Origin: G963704535 sp963704535
GTDB lineage: Bacteria; Chloroflexota; Chloroflexia; Chloroflexales; Roseiflexaceae
Assembly: GCA_963704535.1 (NCBI GenBank)
Contig: OY969916.1
Location: forward strand, 6,634,001-6,698,000
DNA length: 64,000 nucleotides
Direction of reading: 5' to 3'
The notes beneath the pieces were generated by a model. That model did not search any database, was not told where the DNA came from, and saw nothing but the letters and a program-made list of their open reading frames with translations. Every line of letters begins with the position of its first letter. Within the stretch, counting starts at the first letter, position 1. Positions 17,297 through 25,061 of the stretch are shown in pieces. A program made the translations under genes and the position numbers.

Positions 17297-19180
17297 CTAC
17301 ATCTCCTCGCCGAACTGCCCGCTGTGGCGCTGGAAGTACCAGTAGCCCAGCATTAGCACCAGCACGGAGGTGATCAGCACGCGCAGCAGGCTTGCGAGCG
17401 AGGGGAGTCCGGGGGTCGGTATGAGGACGCCTGGTCCGACGTTCCCATACAGAATGTCGCGATAAAAGTCGATCAGGGAGGCCATTGGGTTGAGCCAGCG
17501 AATAATCTGTGCCAGCGATATACCGAAGACGGTTCGGTCGATGTTGCCAAGCGGATAAACCACTGGGGTGAGGAAGAACCAGAACTGAAGCAGGATGCCG
17601 ATCAGGTGGACGAAGTCGCGGAAGAACACCGCCAGTGTGCTAAGGAACAGCGCGACGCCGGCCAGGAACAGCGTCTCGATCACCACCAGCACCGGCAGGT
17701 AGGCAAAGGTCCACGCGAAGTTCAGCTCGCCGAACGTCACCAGTTGCACCACCGCCATGACCAGAAACATCATCGGCAGCGAGAGGAGGTAGTTGAGCAG
17801 GCTGGAGAAGACGCTGACCAGCGGCAGCACCTCGCGGGGGAAGAACACCTTCTTGATCAGGTTCGCATTGTCGATCACGCTGCGCGTGCCGCCCAGGACG
17901 GCTTCGGCGCAGAAGTTCCAGGCCAGCAGGCCGATGATCAGAAACACCGGGTAGAGCGCGATGTCATTCTGGAGTAGGACATTGAAGACAAACAGAAACA
18001 CCAGCATGAGCAGCAAGGGTGCCAGTTGGGTCCACAGGTAGCCGAACGCGCTGCCTTTGTAGCGCACCCGCAAGTCACGCAGCACCAGGTTGCGGATCAG
18101 CTCGCGGTAGTTCCACAGCTCGCGCAGCTTCGGCATGACTCCGACGCTGCGATCCATCGCTACGCCGATACCGCCGAAGACCAGGCCGACCAGCGCCGCC
18201 AGCCCCAGCAACTCGGGGATACGACGCGGCTCCGCGGCCCCCGGCAGCCCGGCGAGGACCCGGTACACCGGGCCAAGCTTGTCGGCTTCAAACGTCAGCC
18301 CCTGATTGGTCAGGTACTTCAAGGCGGTGTCGATCACCTGCCGGCGCCTGACCGCCTGGTCGAGCGCGGCCAGCTCTTGCTGCGCCCCAGGGCGCGCGAT
18401 GACGCACGCTTCGATCATCTGCCTGCGCGCCTCTGCCGTGGTGATGCTCTCCGTAGCGCACCAGGCGTCGAGCGTTGCGTTGCGTGTGTTGATCTCAAAG
18501 CTCCACAGGTCGAAGCGCGACTCCAGCGCGCGGGCCAGGTAGCCTTTGTCCTCGGGGTTCAGCGCCTCGAAGCGCATGCGGATCTGCTCGGGGCCGCTGG
18601 CTATCTCCTGGCTGAGCGGAAAGGCGTGGTGCTCGATAATGTCGCGCAGATAGGTGTGGAAGAGATCAGCGGAACGTTCGCCGTGGAGCACCTGGTAGAA
18701 CTCCTGGTTCAGCAGCTTCCACAGAATGTCACGCCCGCCGGCCGCCTGGATCTGACGCGCAAGCTCCTCGGCGCCGTCGTCGGCCAGCTTTTTCGCCTCT
18801 GCGGCGGTCGGCGCGACACCCATGACGCGCACCACGCCCGGCTCCAGCGGCTGATACTCAACTCGGTAGTCCGGGCGGCCAAAGCGCAGTTCCTGGTCGG
18901 CGCGGGACTTTTGCAGCAGCGCGTTCGTGGCGTCCCTAGCAGCGATGCCGAAATCAGCCCCAGGCACGCCCTGCTGATCATACAGCGTGCGGTAGCGTGC
19001 GGTGTCGAAGCGCGTCTGGGCGAAGCTGTGGTAGACCACTGGCTGCTCGAGGATTCGTGGGCTCGCGATGGCTAGCGCTCCAAGCGTACAAATGAGCAGC
19101 CAGAGCCACTGGTAGAGGCGCAGTATCCCCCATTGATGTGTCAGCGAAGTAACCCATCCGACTGATGACAATTGAGCCAT
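17297..19180 (-). CDS. ABC-2 polysaccharide exporter permease fused to an N-terminal Wzz-like region
   Basis: A 627-residue protein. Residues about 22-42 are a first membrane segment; about 43-310 form a large, partly helical extracytoplasmic region with features like chain-length-determinant proteins (VRVMGVAPTAAEAKKLADDGAEELARQIQAAGG); about 325-345 is a second membrane segment. From about 370 to the end is a canonical TagG/Wzm-type permease (RNLVLRDLRVRYKGSAFGYLWTQLAPLLLMLVFLFVF ... LLQFWFFLTPVVYPL ... RWLNPMASLIDFYRDILYG). The ATPase partner is not in the window. Such permeases export O-antigen or teichoic-type glycans; the fusion suggests control of chain length is built into the exporter. 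Confidence 0.75.
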   Translation of the reverse strand: MAQLSSVGWVTSLTHQWGILRLYQWLWLLICTLGALAIASPRILEQPVVYHSFAQTRFDTARYRTLYDQQGVPGADFGIAARDATNALLQKSRADQELRFGRPDYRVEYQPLEPGVVRVMGVAPTAAEAKKLADDGAEELARQIQAAGGRDILWKLLNQEFYQVLHGERSADLFHTYLRDIIEHHAFPLSQEIASGPEQIRMRFEALNPEDKGYLARALESRFDLWSFEINTRNATLDAWCATESITTAEARRQMIEACVIARPGAQQELAALDQAVRRRQVIDTALKYLTNQGLTFEADKLGPVYRVLAGLPGAAEPRRIPELLGLAALVGLVFGGIGVAMDRSVGVMPKLRELWNYRELIRNLVLRDLRVRYKGSAFGYLWTQLAPLLLMLVFLFVFNVLLQNDIALYPVFLIIGLLAWNFCAEAVLGGTRSVIDNANLIKKVFFPREVLPLVSVFSSLLNYLLSLPMMFLVMAVVQLVTFGELNFAWTFAYLPVLVVIETLFLAGVALFLSTLAVFFRDFVHLIGILLQFWFFLTPVVYPLGNIDRTVFGISLAQIIRWLNPMASLIDFYRDILYGNVGPGVLIPTPGLPSLASLLRVLITSVLVLMLGYWYFQRHSGQFGEEM

Positions 19181-19186
19181 AGTTCC

Positions 19187-19205
19187 TTTTTCAAACAGTC
19201 TCTTA
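19187..19205. repeat. Solo family 1 right end
   Basis: Only the terminal repeat CCTTTTTCAAACAGTCTC followed by TTA remains, directly upstream of the ABC-2 permease start. It looks like an element that lost its body. Confidence 0.45.
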
Positions 19206-19318
19206 AAATCGCACGTCGGGTGCCGTCCTAGCCACCGGATCGGCAGGACGACACCCGAACGATTATACCAGATTGCTCGGTTCTCAAATGTGGTGTATCA
19301 GCGCGTCACGCTTCTTCT

Positions 19319-20317
19319 TCATGCAAACTCGTGACCTTGGATAAGCCGAGTCGGAAGCGCCAGATCGCTTGCCCAACCGGGCGAACTCAGGGCCGGCAGG
19401 ACGATCGCGCCCAAGATCAGCGTGACGCCCAGCATCTGCGGTCCTTCCAGGTGCTCATGCAGCAGCGCGACCGCCAGGAGCGCCGATGCCGGCGCCTCGA
19501 TCACCGCGATCAAACTGGCGACTTTGCCGGGAATAGAACGCAGCGCCATCGTGAACAGCGCATAGCCGCCAAGGGTCGGCCCCAACGCCAGCACCGCCAA
19601 CACCAGCCACGCCGCCCACGAGTTCCCCACCCCCATGTAGGGCGGCCCCTCTGTGGGCGCCCCGGATGTGGGCGCCCCGGATGTGGTCGCCCCCGTCGCC
19701 AGCAGCATCCCCAGCAGCACCAGCGAGCCAAACAGCATCGTATACGTCAGCGAAGTCCACGGGCTGTGTGACTGCACCGACCGCTGGCTGAACAGCACAT
19801 AGCCGGCGTGCGTCACCCCGGTTGCCAGCCCGACCAGTGCGCCGGTCCAGCTCACCCGGATCGCGGCCGGGTCGTAGGCCCGCACCACCAGCGCGCAGCC
19901 GAGCAGCGCCAATGCCAGCGCGGCGATCTGCGGCTTGCGGATCGGCTCGTGGAAGAACAGCCGCGCGCCGATCGTCACAAAAGTCGGAAAGGTATAGATC
20001 AGCACGGTTGCCACCGCCGCGCCGTTGAGCGCGATCGACGTCACCCACAGGGCGTGGTAGACCCCGATCGAGATCGCGCCGATCAGCGCGAAGTTGCGTA
20101 GGTCGCGCGGCCCGACCTTGAGCAAGCTGGGCCGCAACACGAGCAGCCCGGCCAAGCACGCCAGCGCGATAAAGGCATCGCGCCAGAAGGCTACCGCCAG
20201 CGCAGGCACCTGATAGTAATCCATCAGGTGCCTGATCAGGATGCTGGTTGTCGACCAGATCAGTGCAGCACTCAAGCTGAGTGTGTACCCGGCGCGGGCG
20301 GTCGGCATCCGGCTCAT
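19319..20317 (-). CDS. EamA/DMT-family exporter with a repeat-derived insertion
   Basis: A 332-residue drug/metabolite transporter with ten predicted membrane segments in two EamA halves (ALIWSTTSILIRHL ... GGYALFTMALRSIPGKVASLIAVIEAPASALLAVALL). Family members often export amino acids or related metabolites. The start at 20317 overlaps the stop of the upstream small gene (ATGA). A hydrophilic segment TSGAPTSGAPTEGPPYMG around residues 225-245 sits in a loop and is encoded by a GC-rich repeat also seen between nadE and the NADAR gene. An Lrp regulator lies upstream in the same direction. Confidence 0.85.
   Translation of the reverse strand: MSRMPTARAGYTLSLSAALIWSTTSILIRHLMDYYQVPALAVAFWRDAFIALACLAGLLVLRPSLLKVGPRDLRNFALIGAISIGVYHALWVTSIALNGAAVATVLIYTFPTFVTIGARLFFHEPIRKPQIAALALALLGCALVVRAYDPAAIRVSWTGALVGLATGVTHAGYVLFSQRSVQSHSPWTSLTYTMLFGSLVLLGMLLATGATTSGAPTSGAPTEGPPYMGVGNSWAAWLVLAVLALGPTLGGYALFTMALRSIPGKVASLIAVIEAPASALLAVALLHEHLEGPQMLGVTLILGAIVLPALSSPGWASDLALPTRLIQGHEFA
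19633..19700. repeat. GC-rich repeat inserted in frame in the EamA gene
   Basis: On the coding strand the words GGGGCGCCCACATCC are repeated and followed by GGGGCGCCCACAGAGGGGCC and GCCCTACATGG. The same phrase order (GGCGGCCACAGAGG, GCCGCCCTTACGGG; GCCTTACATCG) occurs in the noncoding repeat at 44795-44920. The length keeps the reading frame and adds about 20 residues to a transporter loop. Confidence 0.6.
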
Positions 20318-20580
20318 CGCACGACCAGTGCTATCAGCGCCAGCACCATGAAGAGCAGCATCAGCGCCGGCAGGAGGTTGAGCGGATTGCGCCACTCCCA
20401 GTGGATGCCGGTGTCCAGCGGCATGTGCGAGCCGTGATTGTCGCCTGCTCCGTAGCGCTCGCTGCGCTCATAGTAGGTCGTGGGCAACTGCGGGCGCCGT
20501 GGGCCACCGCGCCGGGCGCGCAACTCGTCGGTCGTCGTATGCTTTACAGTATCAGTATACATATGTGTAGAGGAAGCCAT
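20314..20580 (-). CDS. Small single-pass membrane protein
   Basis: An 88-residue protein: a hydrophilic, Arg-rich N-terminus and one C-terminal transmembrane segment (LLPALMLLFMVLALIALVV). GGAGG stands 8 bases before the ATG. Its stop overlaps the start of the EamA gene by the ATGA arrangement, so the two are translationally coupled. The Lrp gene ends 40 bases upstream. It may be an accessory subunit of the exporter; no family was recognised. Confidence 0.65.
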   Translation of the reverse strand: MASSTHMYTDTVKHTTTDELRARRGGPRRPQLPTTYYERSERYGAGDNHGSHMPLDTGIHWEWRNPLNLLPALMLLFMVLALIALVVR

Positions 20581-20620
20581 AGTTACACCTCCATATGCAG
20601 CAGTTTATAGCGCAGTCGGT

Positions 20621-21127
20621 TCAATTATTGCCGGAGATCCGCTCGACCGCTTCTTCGCCGGCGCGAGTGCTCGGCAGCGGGAGCGCGGGTGTTTCGTACG
20701 GTGAGGATGTGGCTAGTGTCGTGAGTGTCCGGCGCACACCAGGGTGAATGCGTAGCTTCCGATAGATCAGATCCTCCAGCGTCTGCGGGCTCTTGGTCCG
20801 AACCTTGAGCAGGTAGCACCATTCGCCGATCAGGTGGTGGACCTCCTGGACGCCTGGGATCTGAGCCAGCGAGTCCGCTAGCCCGATATGGTTGCTGCCG
20901 GCCGTCAACTCGACGAAGATAAACGCGGTGACGGTCAGGCCGAGCTTCAGGCCATCGATCAGCGTCGCATAGCCCTTGATATAGCCCTGCTCCTCCAGCA
21001 GCTTGACCCGCCGTAGGACCGTCGGCGGCGTGAGCCCGACGCGCTGGGCCAACTCGGCGTTTGAGATCCGCCCATCTCCTTGCAAGATCGCTAGGATTTG
21101 CAGATCGATCTCATCTAGCTCATCCAC
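20621..21127 (-). CDS. Lrp/AsnC-family transcriptional regulator
   Basis: A 168-residue regulator. Residues 5-60 form the helix-turn-helix (LDEIDLQILAILQGDGRISNAELAQRVGLTPPTVLRRVKLLEEQGYIKGY) and the rest is the AsnC ligand-binding domain (VQEVHHLIGEWCYLLKVRTKS). I place the start at GTG 21127, which follows GGAAGG, because the only upstream ATG (21178) lies before the predicted transcription start. It probably regulates itself and the downstream membrane protein and EamA exporter genes, a common Lrp-exporter pairing for amino acids. Confidence 0.88.
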   Translation of the reverse strand: MDELDEIDLQILAILQGDGRISNAELAQRVGLTPPTVLRRVKLLEEQGYIKGYATLIDGLKLGLTVTAFIFVELTAGSNHIGLADSLAQIPGVQEVHHLIGEWCYLLKVRTKSPQTLEDLIYRKLRIHPGVRRTLTTLATSSPYETPALPLPSTRAGEEAVERISGNN

Positions 21128-21154
21128 AGTAGATTCCTTCCAGAAAATTCGCGC

Positions 21155-21209
21155 TTGATCTAACTTACCTTCTAGCAAATAGTATATCTTTCTTTCTTTA
21201 TTAGATCAA
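21155..21209 (-). promoter_or_regulatory. Promoter and paired operator of the lrp-eamA operon
   Basis: Reading the minus strand, TTGATC (21209-21204) and TATACT (21186-21181) are separated by 17 bases, an excellent sigma-70 promoter. A perfect inverted pair TTGATCTAA / TTAGATCAA lies at 21201-21209 (over the -35) and 21155-21163 (transcribed region), 37 bases apart. This is consistent with looping by an Lrp oligomer and autoregulation. Confidence 0.7.
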
Positions 21210-21244
21210 TACGCTAAAAGTTGTAATTTTCGGTAAGTCCTTAG

Positions 21245-21425
21245 ACGTTATCTGAAAAGGGGGAGCTTGAGGGGCGTTCTCTACTTAAGCTCCTCACTTT
21301 CAAGCTACCTCTTGGGGACTCTGAACTTCTTCTTCACCTCAAAGCGCGGGTGAAACGTAAAACGTGAAACGTGAAAGACCCTCACGCATCACGTTTCACG
21401 CCAGGACGCTTTACATTTTCCCATT
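21245..21425. repeat. Degenerate family 1 copy followed by iterated ACGTGAAA hairpin
   Basis: A degraded family 1 copy at about 21250-21310 reads TTATCTGAAAAGGGGGAGC, TTGAGGGGCG and later CTTAAGCTCCTCAC. It is followed at about 21352-21405 by iterations of AACGTGAAACGTGAAA opposite CATCACGTTTCACG, which can pair. The block separates the phzF 3' end from the lrp promoter and may act as a terminator. Confidence 0.55.
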
Positions 21426-21428
21426 CCC

Positions 21429-22208
21429 TTAGAGGTGGATTGTACCGTAGAGATATTTCACGGCCTGCCCGGCAATCAGCACCCGGTCATCGCGGTGCTC
21501 GCACCATAGCTCGCCGCCACGCGCCGAGACCTGGAGCGCGCGCAGGCGTGTTTTGCCCAACCGCTCCGACCAGTAGGGGGCCAGGGTGCAGTGGGCCGAG
21601 CCGGTCACCGGGTCCTCGGGAATTCCGGCGGCGGGCGCGAAATATCGAGAAACGAAGTCGGCATCATTCCCAGCCGCAGTCACGATCACTCCTTGGCGAT
21701 CCAGTGAGCGTAGGAGCTCCATGTCGGGCTGAAGCGACCGCACTTGCTCCTCGAACTCGTAGACGGCAAAATAATCTCGTGATGCCAGGATCGCGATTGG
21801 GCTTTGGCCCAGCGCTTTGAGCAGCGCTTCCGGCGGCGTGCAGGCGCTCGGCGGGCGCGCGGGAAAGTCCATCGTCAGCATATCGCCATCGCGCCGGACC
21901 ACCAGTGTTCCGCTCCTGGTTTCAAAGCTGACTACATCCTTGGTGGTCTCAAGCTCGGTGAAGATCACAAAGGCTGATGCCAGTGTCGCGTGCCCGCACA
22001 GGTCGACTTCCACTGTCGGCGTGAACCAGCGCAGTTCGTACTGGTCACCACGCCGGACCAGAAAGGCCGTTTCCGACAGGTTGTTCTCGGCGGCGATCGA
22101 TTGCAGTGTCGTGGCGTCCGGCCAGTGGTCGAGTGGACAGACGGCAGCAGGATTACCGGCGAAGAGGCTGCTCGTGAAGGCATCGATCTGATACATTGGG
22201 ATGTTCAT
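21429..22208 (-). CDS. PhzF-family isomerase-like protein
   Basis: A 259-residue protein of the PhzF phenazine/diaminopimelate-epimerase-fold family. Conserved features are YQIDAFTSSLFAGNPAAVCPL, the catalytic glutamate in NNLSETAFL (Glu46), RWFTPTVEVDLCGHATLASA, and GIPEDPVTGSAHCTLAPYW. The start is the ATG at 22208 with AAGGAGA upstream. No phenazine genes are nearby, so the substrate is unknown. It lies 28 bases after a MocR regulator in the same direction and is a likely part of that operon. Confidence 0.88.
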   Translation of the reverse strand: MNIPMYQIDAFTSSLFAGNPAAVCPLDHWPDATTLQSIAAENNLSETAFLVRRGDQYELRWFTPTVEVDLCGHATLASAFVIFTELETTKDVVSFETRSGTLVVRRDGDMLTMDFPARPPSACTPPEALLKALGQSPIAILASRDYFAVYEFEEQVRSLQPDMELLRSLDRQGVIVTAAGNDADFVSRYFAPAAGIPEDPVTGSAHCTLAPYWSERLGKTRLRALQVSARGGELWCEHRDDRVLIAGQAVKYLYGTIHL

Positions 22209-22236
22209 CAGAGTCTCCTTTGTCAGGTGAGAAACA

Positions 22237-23712
22237 TCACACCAGCGGCACATAGTCGGCCAGTGCCGGTGTAGCGAACGTCCGGCGCAGCAGGTGGGTG
22301 CTAAGTACGCGGCCGAGAATCTCGACCGCCTCACCGATGACTTGGGGTGATTGGGTCGCGAAGCACAGCCGGATATAGGGCCGCGGCGGCGGGCCGGCGA
22401 AGAAGACATCGCCGGGGACGAAAGCCACGCCCTGCTCGATTGCCGCCAGGTAGAGGTCGGTGGTCGAGATGCCGTGCGGCAGCGAGACCCACGAGCAGAA
22501 GCCACCGCGGGGGCTGGTCCAGCGCAGCCCCGAAGGCATATACCGGGCCAGCGCCGACAGCAACGCATCCCGGCGCGCCCGATACTGGGGAATAGAGCGC
22601 CGCAGATGATTCTCCAGCCAGCCATGCTGGATGAAGAGCGCGAGCGCACGCTGGAGCAGCGGCGGCGAGCAAAGGTCGGTGGCTTGCTTGGCCGCCACCA
22701 GCCGCCCGATCATCTGTGGCGCCGCCGCGACGTAGCCGACCCGCACCCCAGGGAGCAGCGATTTAGAGAAGCTGCCCAGGTGCAATACCAGCCCTTCCTG
22801 GTCGTCGGCCTTGAGCGCGGGCGGCGCTGTCCCCTCGTAGACCAGCCGGCAGTAGATATCGTCCTCGACCAGCGGCACCCGGTGGCGCGCGGCGAGCGAC
22901 AGCAGGGCCGCGCGCCGGGCCGGGCTGAGGCAGACGCCGCTGGGATTTTGGAACACCGGGATGGTGTAGATGAAGCGCGGCCGGTGGGTCAGGATCAATG
23001 TCTCCAAGGCGTCGACCACCAGCCCATCCTCGTCGAGCGGCGCGCCGATCGCGCGTATCCCCTGCTGGCCCAGGATGTTCAGCAACCCCAGGTAGGTCGG
23101 CTGCTCGACAATGACCGTATCGCCCGGCCGCGCGAGGGTCTGTACGATCAGCGCCAGTCCTTGAGAGACGCCGGAGGTGATCAGAATCTCGTCCGGCCCG
23201 GCGCGTAAGCCTCGCTCACGCAGCAGATCGGCCAATACAGTGCGCAGAAGCGGATCGCCCTGCGAGGTCGTGTACCCAAGTATCGCGGCTCCGCCGCTCG
23301 ACAGTGCCTCGTCGAGCGCGCGCCCAAACTCGCGCAGCGGGTAGAACTCAGGCGCCGCGTCGGCCATCGCCAGTGTGCGCAGTCCAGGCAGTTGCGTCAT
23401 TTGCAGCATATCGTTGAGCATCCCCTGCGCGGATATCTCGCGGCCAAGCTCGACCGCCGTGGTGATCGAATCCCCTGGCGCGGCTACGAAGGTCCCGCGC
23501 CCAACCCGGGCCTCGACCCATCCGCCGGCCTGAAGCTCGCTGTAAGCACTGTGGATCGTCAGGCGGGTCACACCGAGCTGTTGTGCAAGCTCGCGCACTG
23601 TCGGTAGGCGCGCGCCCGGCGGCAGCGCCCCCGAGCGGATTCGGCGCTGAATATCCTGTGCAAGCTGGACGTAGAGCGGTTGCGCGCTGTTCCGGTCAAG
23701 TCTGATCTGCAC
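22237..23712 (-). CDS. MocR-type GntR/aminotransferase regulator
   Basis: A 491-residue fusion: an N-terminal GntR winged helix (residues 1-75; SAQPLYVQLAQDIQRRIRSGALPPGARLPTVRELAQQLGVTRLTI) and a fold-type I aminotransferase domain. YTIPVFQNPSGVCLSPARR, EDDIYCRLVY and SFSKSLLPGVRVGY supply the PLP site; the lysine in GSFSKSLLPG is the expected Schiff-base lysine. MocR proteins sense PLP or amino-acid ligands. It probably controls itself and phzF. Repeated AGACAATGCT words upstream are candidate operators. Confidence 0.88.
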   Translation of the reverse strand: MQIRLDRNSAQPLYVQLAQDIQRRIRSGALPPGARLPTVRELAQQLGVTRLTIHSAYSELQAGGWVEARVGRGTFVAAPGDSITTAVELGREISAQGMLNDMLQMTQLPGLRTLAMADAAPEFYPLREFGRALDEALSSGGAAILGYTTSQGDPLLRTVLADLLRERGLRAGPDEILITSGVSQGLALIVQTLARPGDTVIVEQPTYLGLLNILGQQGIRAIGAPLDEDGLVVDALETLILTHRPRFIYTIPVFQNPSGVCLSPARRAALLSLAARHRVPLVEDDIYCRLVYEGTAPPALKADDQEGLVLHLGSFSKSLLPGVRVGYVAAAPQMIGRLVAAKQATDLCSPPLLQRALALFIQHGWLENHLRRSIPQYRARRDALLSALARYMPSGLRWTSPRGGFCSWVSLPHGISTTDLYLAAIEQGVAFVPGDVFFAGPPPRPYIRLCFATQSPQVIGEAVEILGRVLSTHLLRRTFATPALADYVPLV

Positions 23713-23750
23713 TCGATTACCTCAGATTGTCCTCGTTTGTCTCAACCTGT

Positions 23751-23832
23751 CCCGGTAGACAATGCTAGTTTAGCTCGCTTTGTCCCTCTAGTCGAGGGAC
23801 AAAGCTGGCGAGTCGAGTGAGACAATGCTCTT
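23751..23832 (-). promoter_or_regulatory. Candidate MocR operator region
   Basis: Two direct repeats AGACAATGCT at about 23757-23766 and 23821-23830 flank a perfect hairpin, GCTTTGTCCCTC / GAGGGACAAAGC, with a 5-base loop. Direct repeats near the promoter are typical of MocR sites. No clear -35/-10 pair was identified, so the assignment is tentative. Confidence 0.4.
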
Positions 23833-23865
23833 GGTCACTCGGCAGATGCGCGGATCGGGAGGCCG

Positions 23866-23874
23866 TGCTATAAT
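23866..23874 (+). promoter_or_regulatory. Extended -10 promoter candidate for the nucleotidyltransferase
   Basis: TGCTATAAT at 23866-23874 is an extended -10 element about 140 bases upstream of the nucleotidyltransferase start. No -35 consensus is present. The 130-base leader shows no other feature. Confidence 0.35.
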
Positions 23875-24010
23875 AACAATTAGTTCTCCAGACCACCGGT
23901 GAGGGTAGATCATGCCGCGCTGAACGATCGGCCCGGCAAATGCGCGATCAGGCTGCTCTCATCGCCACGCATGGCATTCCGCACTACGTCGATAGTCAAA
24001 CGGAGTTCGT

Positions 24011-25006
24011 ATGAAGGTTATCATTCCCACGGCGGGATTGGGTACACGCCTGCGCCCCCATACCTATAGTAAACCTAAGCCGCTTGTCAGTGTAGCGGGC
24101 AAGCCAGTTCTCGGCCACATCCTTGATACGCTAAGCCAGATCCCGATCGACGAGTTGATCTTCATCACCGGCTACCTCGGCAACCAGATCGAAGCCTATG
24201 TTCGCGATCATTATGTCTTCCCTACGCGTTTCATTGAGCAGACCGAACTAAAAGGTCAAGCCCACGCGATCTCGCTGGCGCGCGATGTGGTCAGTGGTCC
24301 TACACTGATCTTATATGTGGACACGATTTTTGAGGCTGACCTGAGCCGGTTGAACCAAACTGACGCCGATGGTGTGATCTATGTTAAGGAGGTAGCAGAC
24401 CCACGACGTTTTGGGGTGACGTTTATCGAGAATGGGTACATTACTCGGCTGATCGAAAAGCCCGATAGTGATATCTCGAATCTTGCTATGATCGGCCTGT
24501 ATTACGTTCGCGATTCGCAGCGGCTCATGCGGGCGATCGATACAATGATGGCACGCAACATCCAGACCAAGGGAGAGTTCTACCTCACCGATGCACTTCA
24601 GTTGATGCTCGATGATGGCGCGCGTTTTGTCGCCGAAACGGTTGACGTCTGGGAGGATTGCGGCAAGCCCGAGACCGTCCTGCAAACAAATCGTTATCTG
24701 CTCGATCACGGTCGTAGCCGCAATGGGCCGGTCGAGGGTTCAATCGTGATCCCACCCGTCTATATCGACGAGAGCGCCGAGGTAGTCAACTCGATTGTCG
24801 GGCCGTATGTCTCGATCGCGGCTGGGGCGATGGTGCGCAACTCGATCGTTCGTCACTCGATCATCAACCAGGACGCGCTGATCCAATCTGCGACGTTGCA
24901 GAACAGCCTAGTCGGCGATAATGCGATGGTGCTGGGCGACTTTCGCGAGCTAAATGTGGGCGACTCATCGGAGATTCGCTTTGGGATGTTGAAGAAAGAA
25001 TTGTGA
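24011..25006 (+). CDS. Sugar nucleotidyltransferase with left-handed beta-helix (RmlA/GlmU-like)
   Basis: A 331-residue nucleotidyltransferase. The N-terminal signature MKVIIPTAGLGTRLRPHTYSKPKPL is the NTP-binding motif; VDTIFEADL, GVIYVKEVADPRRFGV and GEFYLTDALQLML fit the catalytic domain. After about residue 235 come hexapeptide repeats (VVNSIVGPYVSIAAGAMVRNSIVRHSII). It likely makes dTDP-glucose or another NDP-sugar for surface glycans. The usual second metal-ligand motif VDTIF has D-T where D-x-D is common. It is followed after about 55 bp by an AAA+ gene. Confidence 0.85.
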   Translation: MKVIIPTAGLGTRLRPHTYSKPKPLVSVAGKPVLGHILDTLSQIPIDELIFITGYLGNQIEAYVRDHYVFPTRFIEQTELKGQAHAISLARDVVSGPTLILYVDTIFEADLSRLNQTDADGVIYVKEVADPRRFGVTFIENGYITRLIEKPDSDISNLAMIGLYYVRDSQRLMRAIDTMMARNIQTKGEFYLTDALQLMLDDGARFVAETVDVWEDCGKPETVLQTNRYLLDHGRSRNGPVEGSIVIPPVYIDESAEVVNSIVGPYVSIAAGAMVRNSIVRHSIINQDALIQSATLQNSLVGDNAMVLGDFRELNVGDSSEIRFGMLKKEL

Positions 25007-25046
25007 ATTATAAAGGGAGCAGTTCCTTTGTAATTCGTAATTCCTA
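25007..25046. repeat. Iterated-phrase hairpin after the nucleotidyltransferase
   Basis: TTATAAAGGGAGCAG and CCTTTGTAATTCGTAATTCC can pair with the preceding GAATTGTGAA in an imperfect stem that includes the last codons of the gene. It probably acts as a partial terminator or processing site before the AAA+ gene. Confidence 0.45.
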
Positions 25047-25061
25047 TAGGTGAGGAATAAC

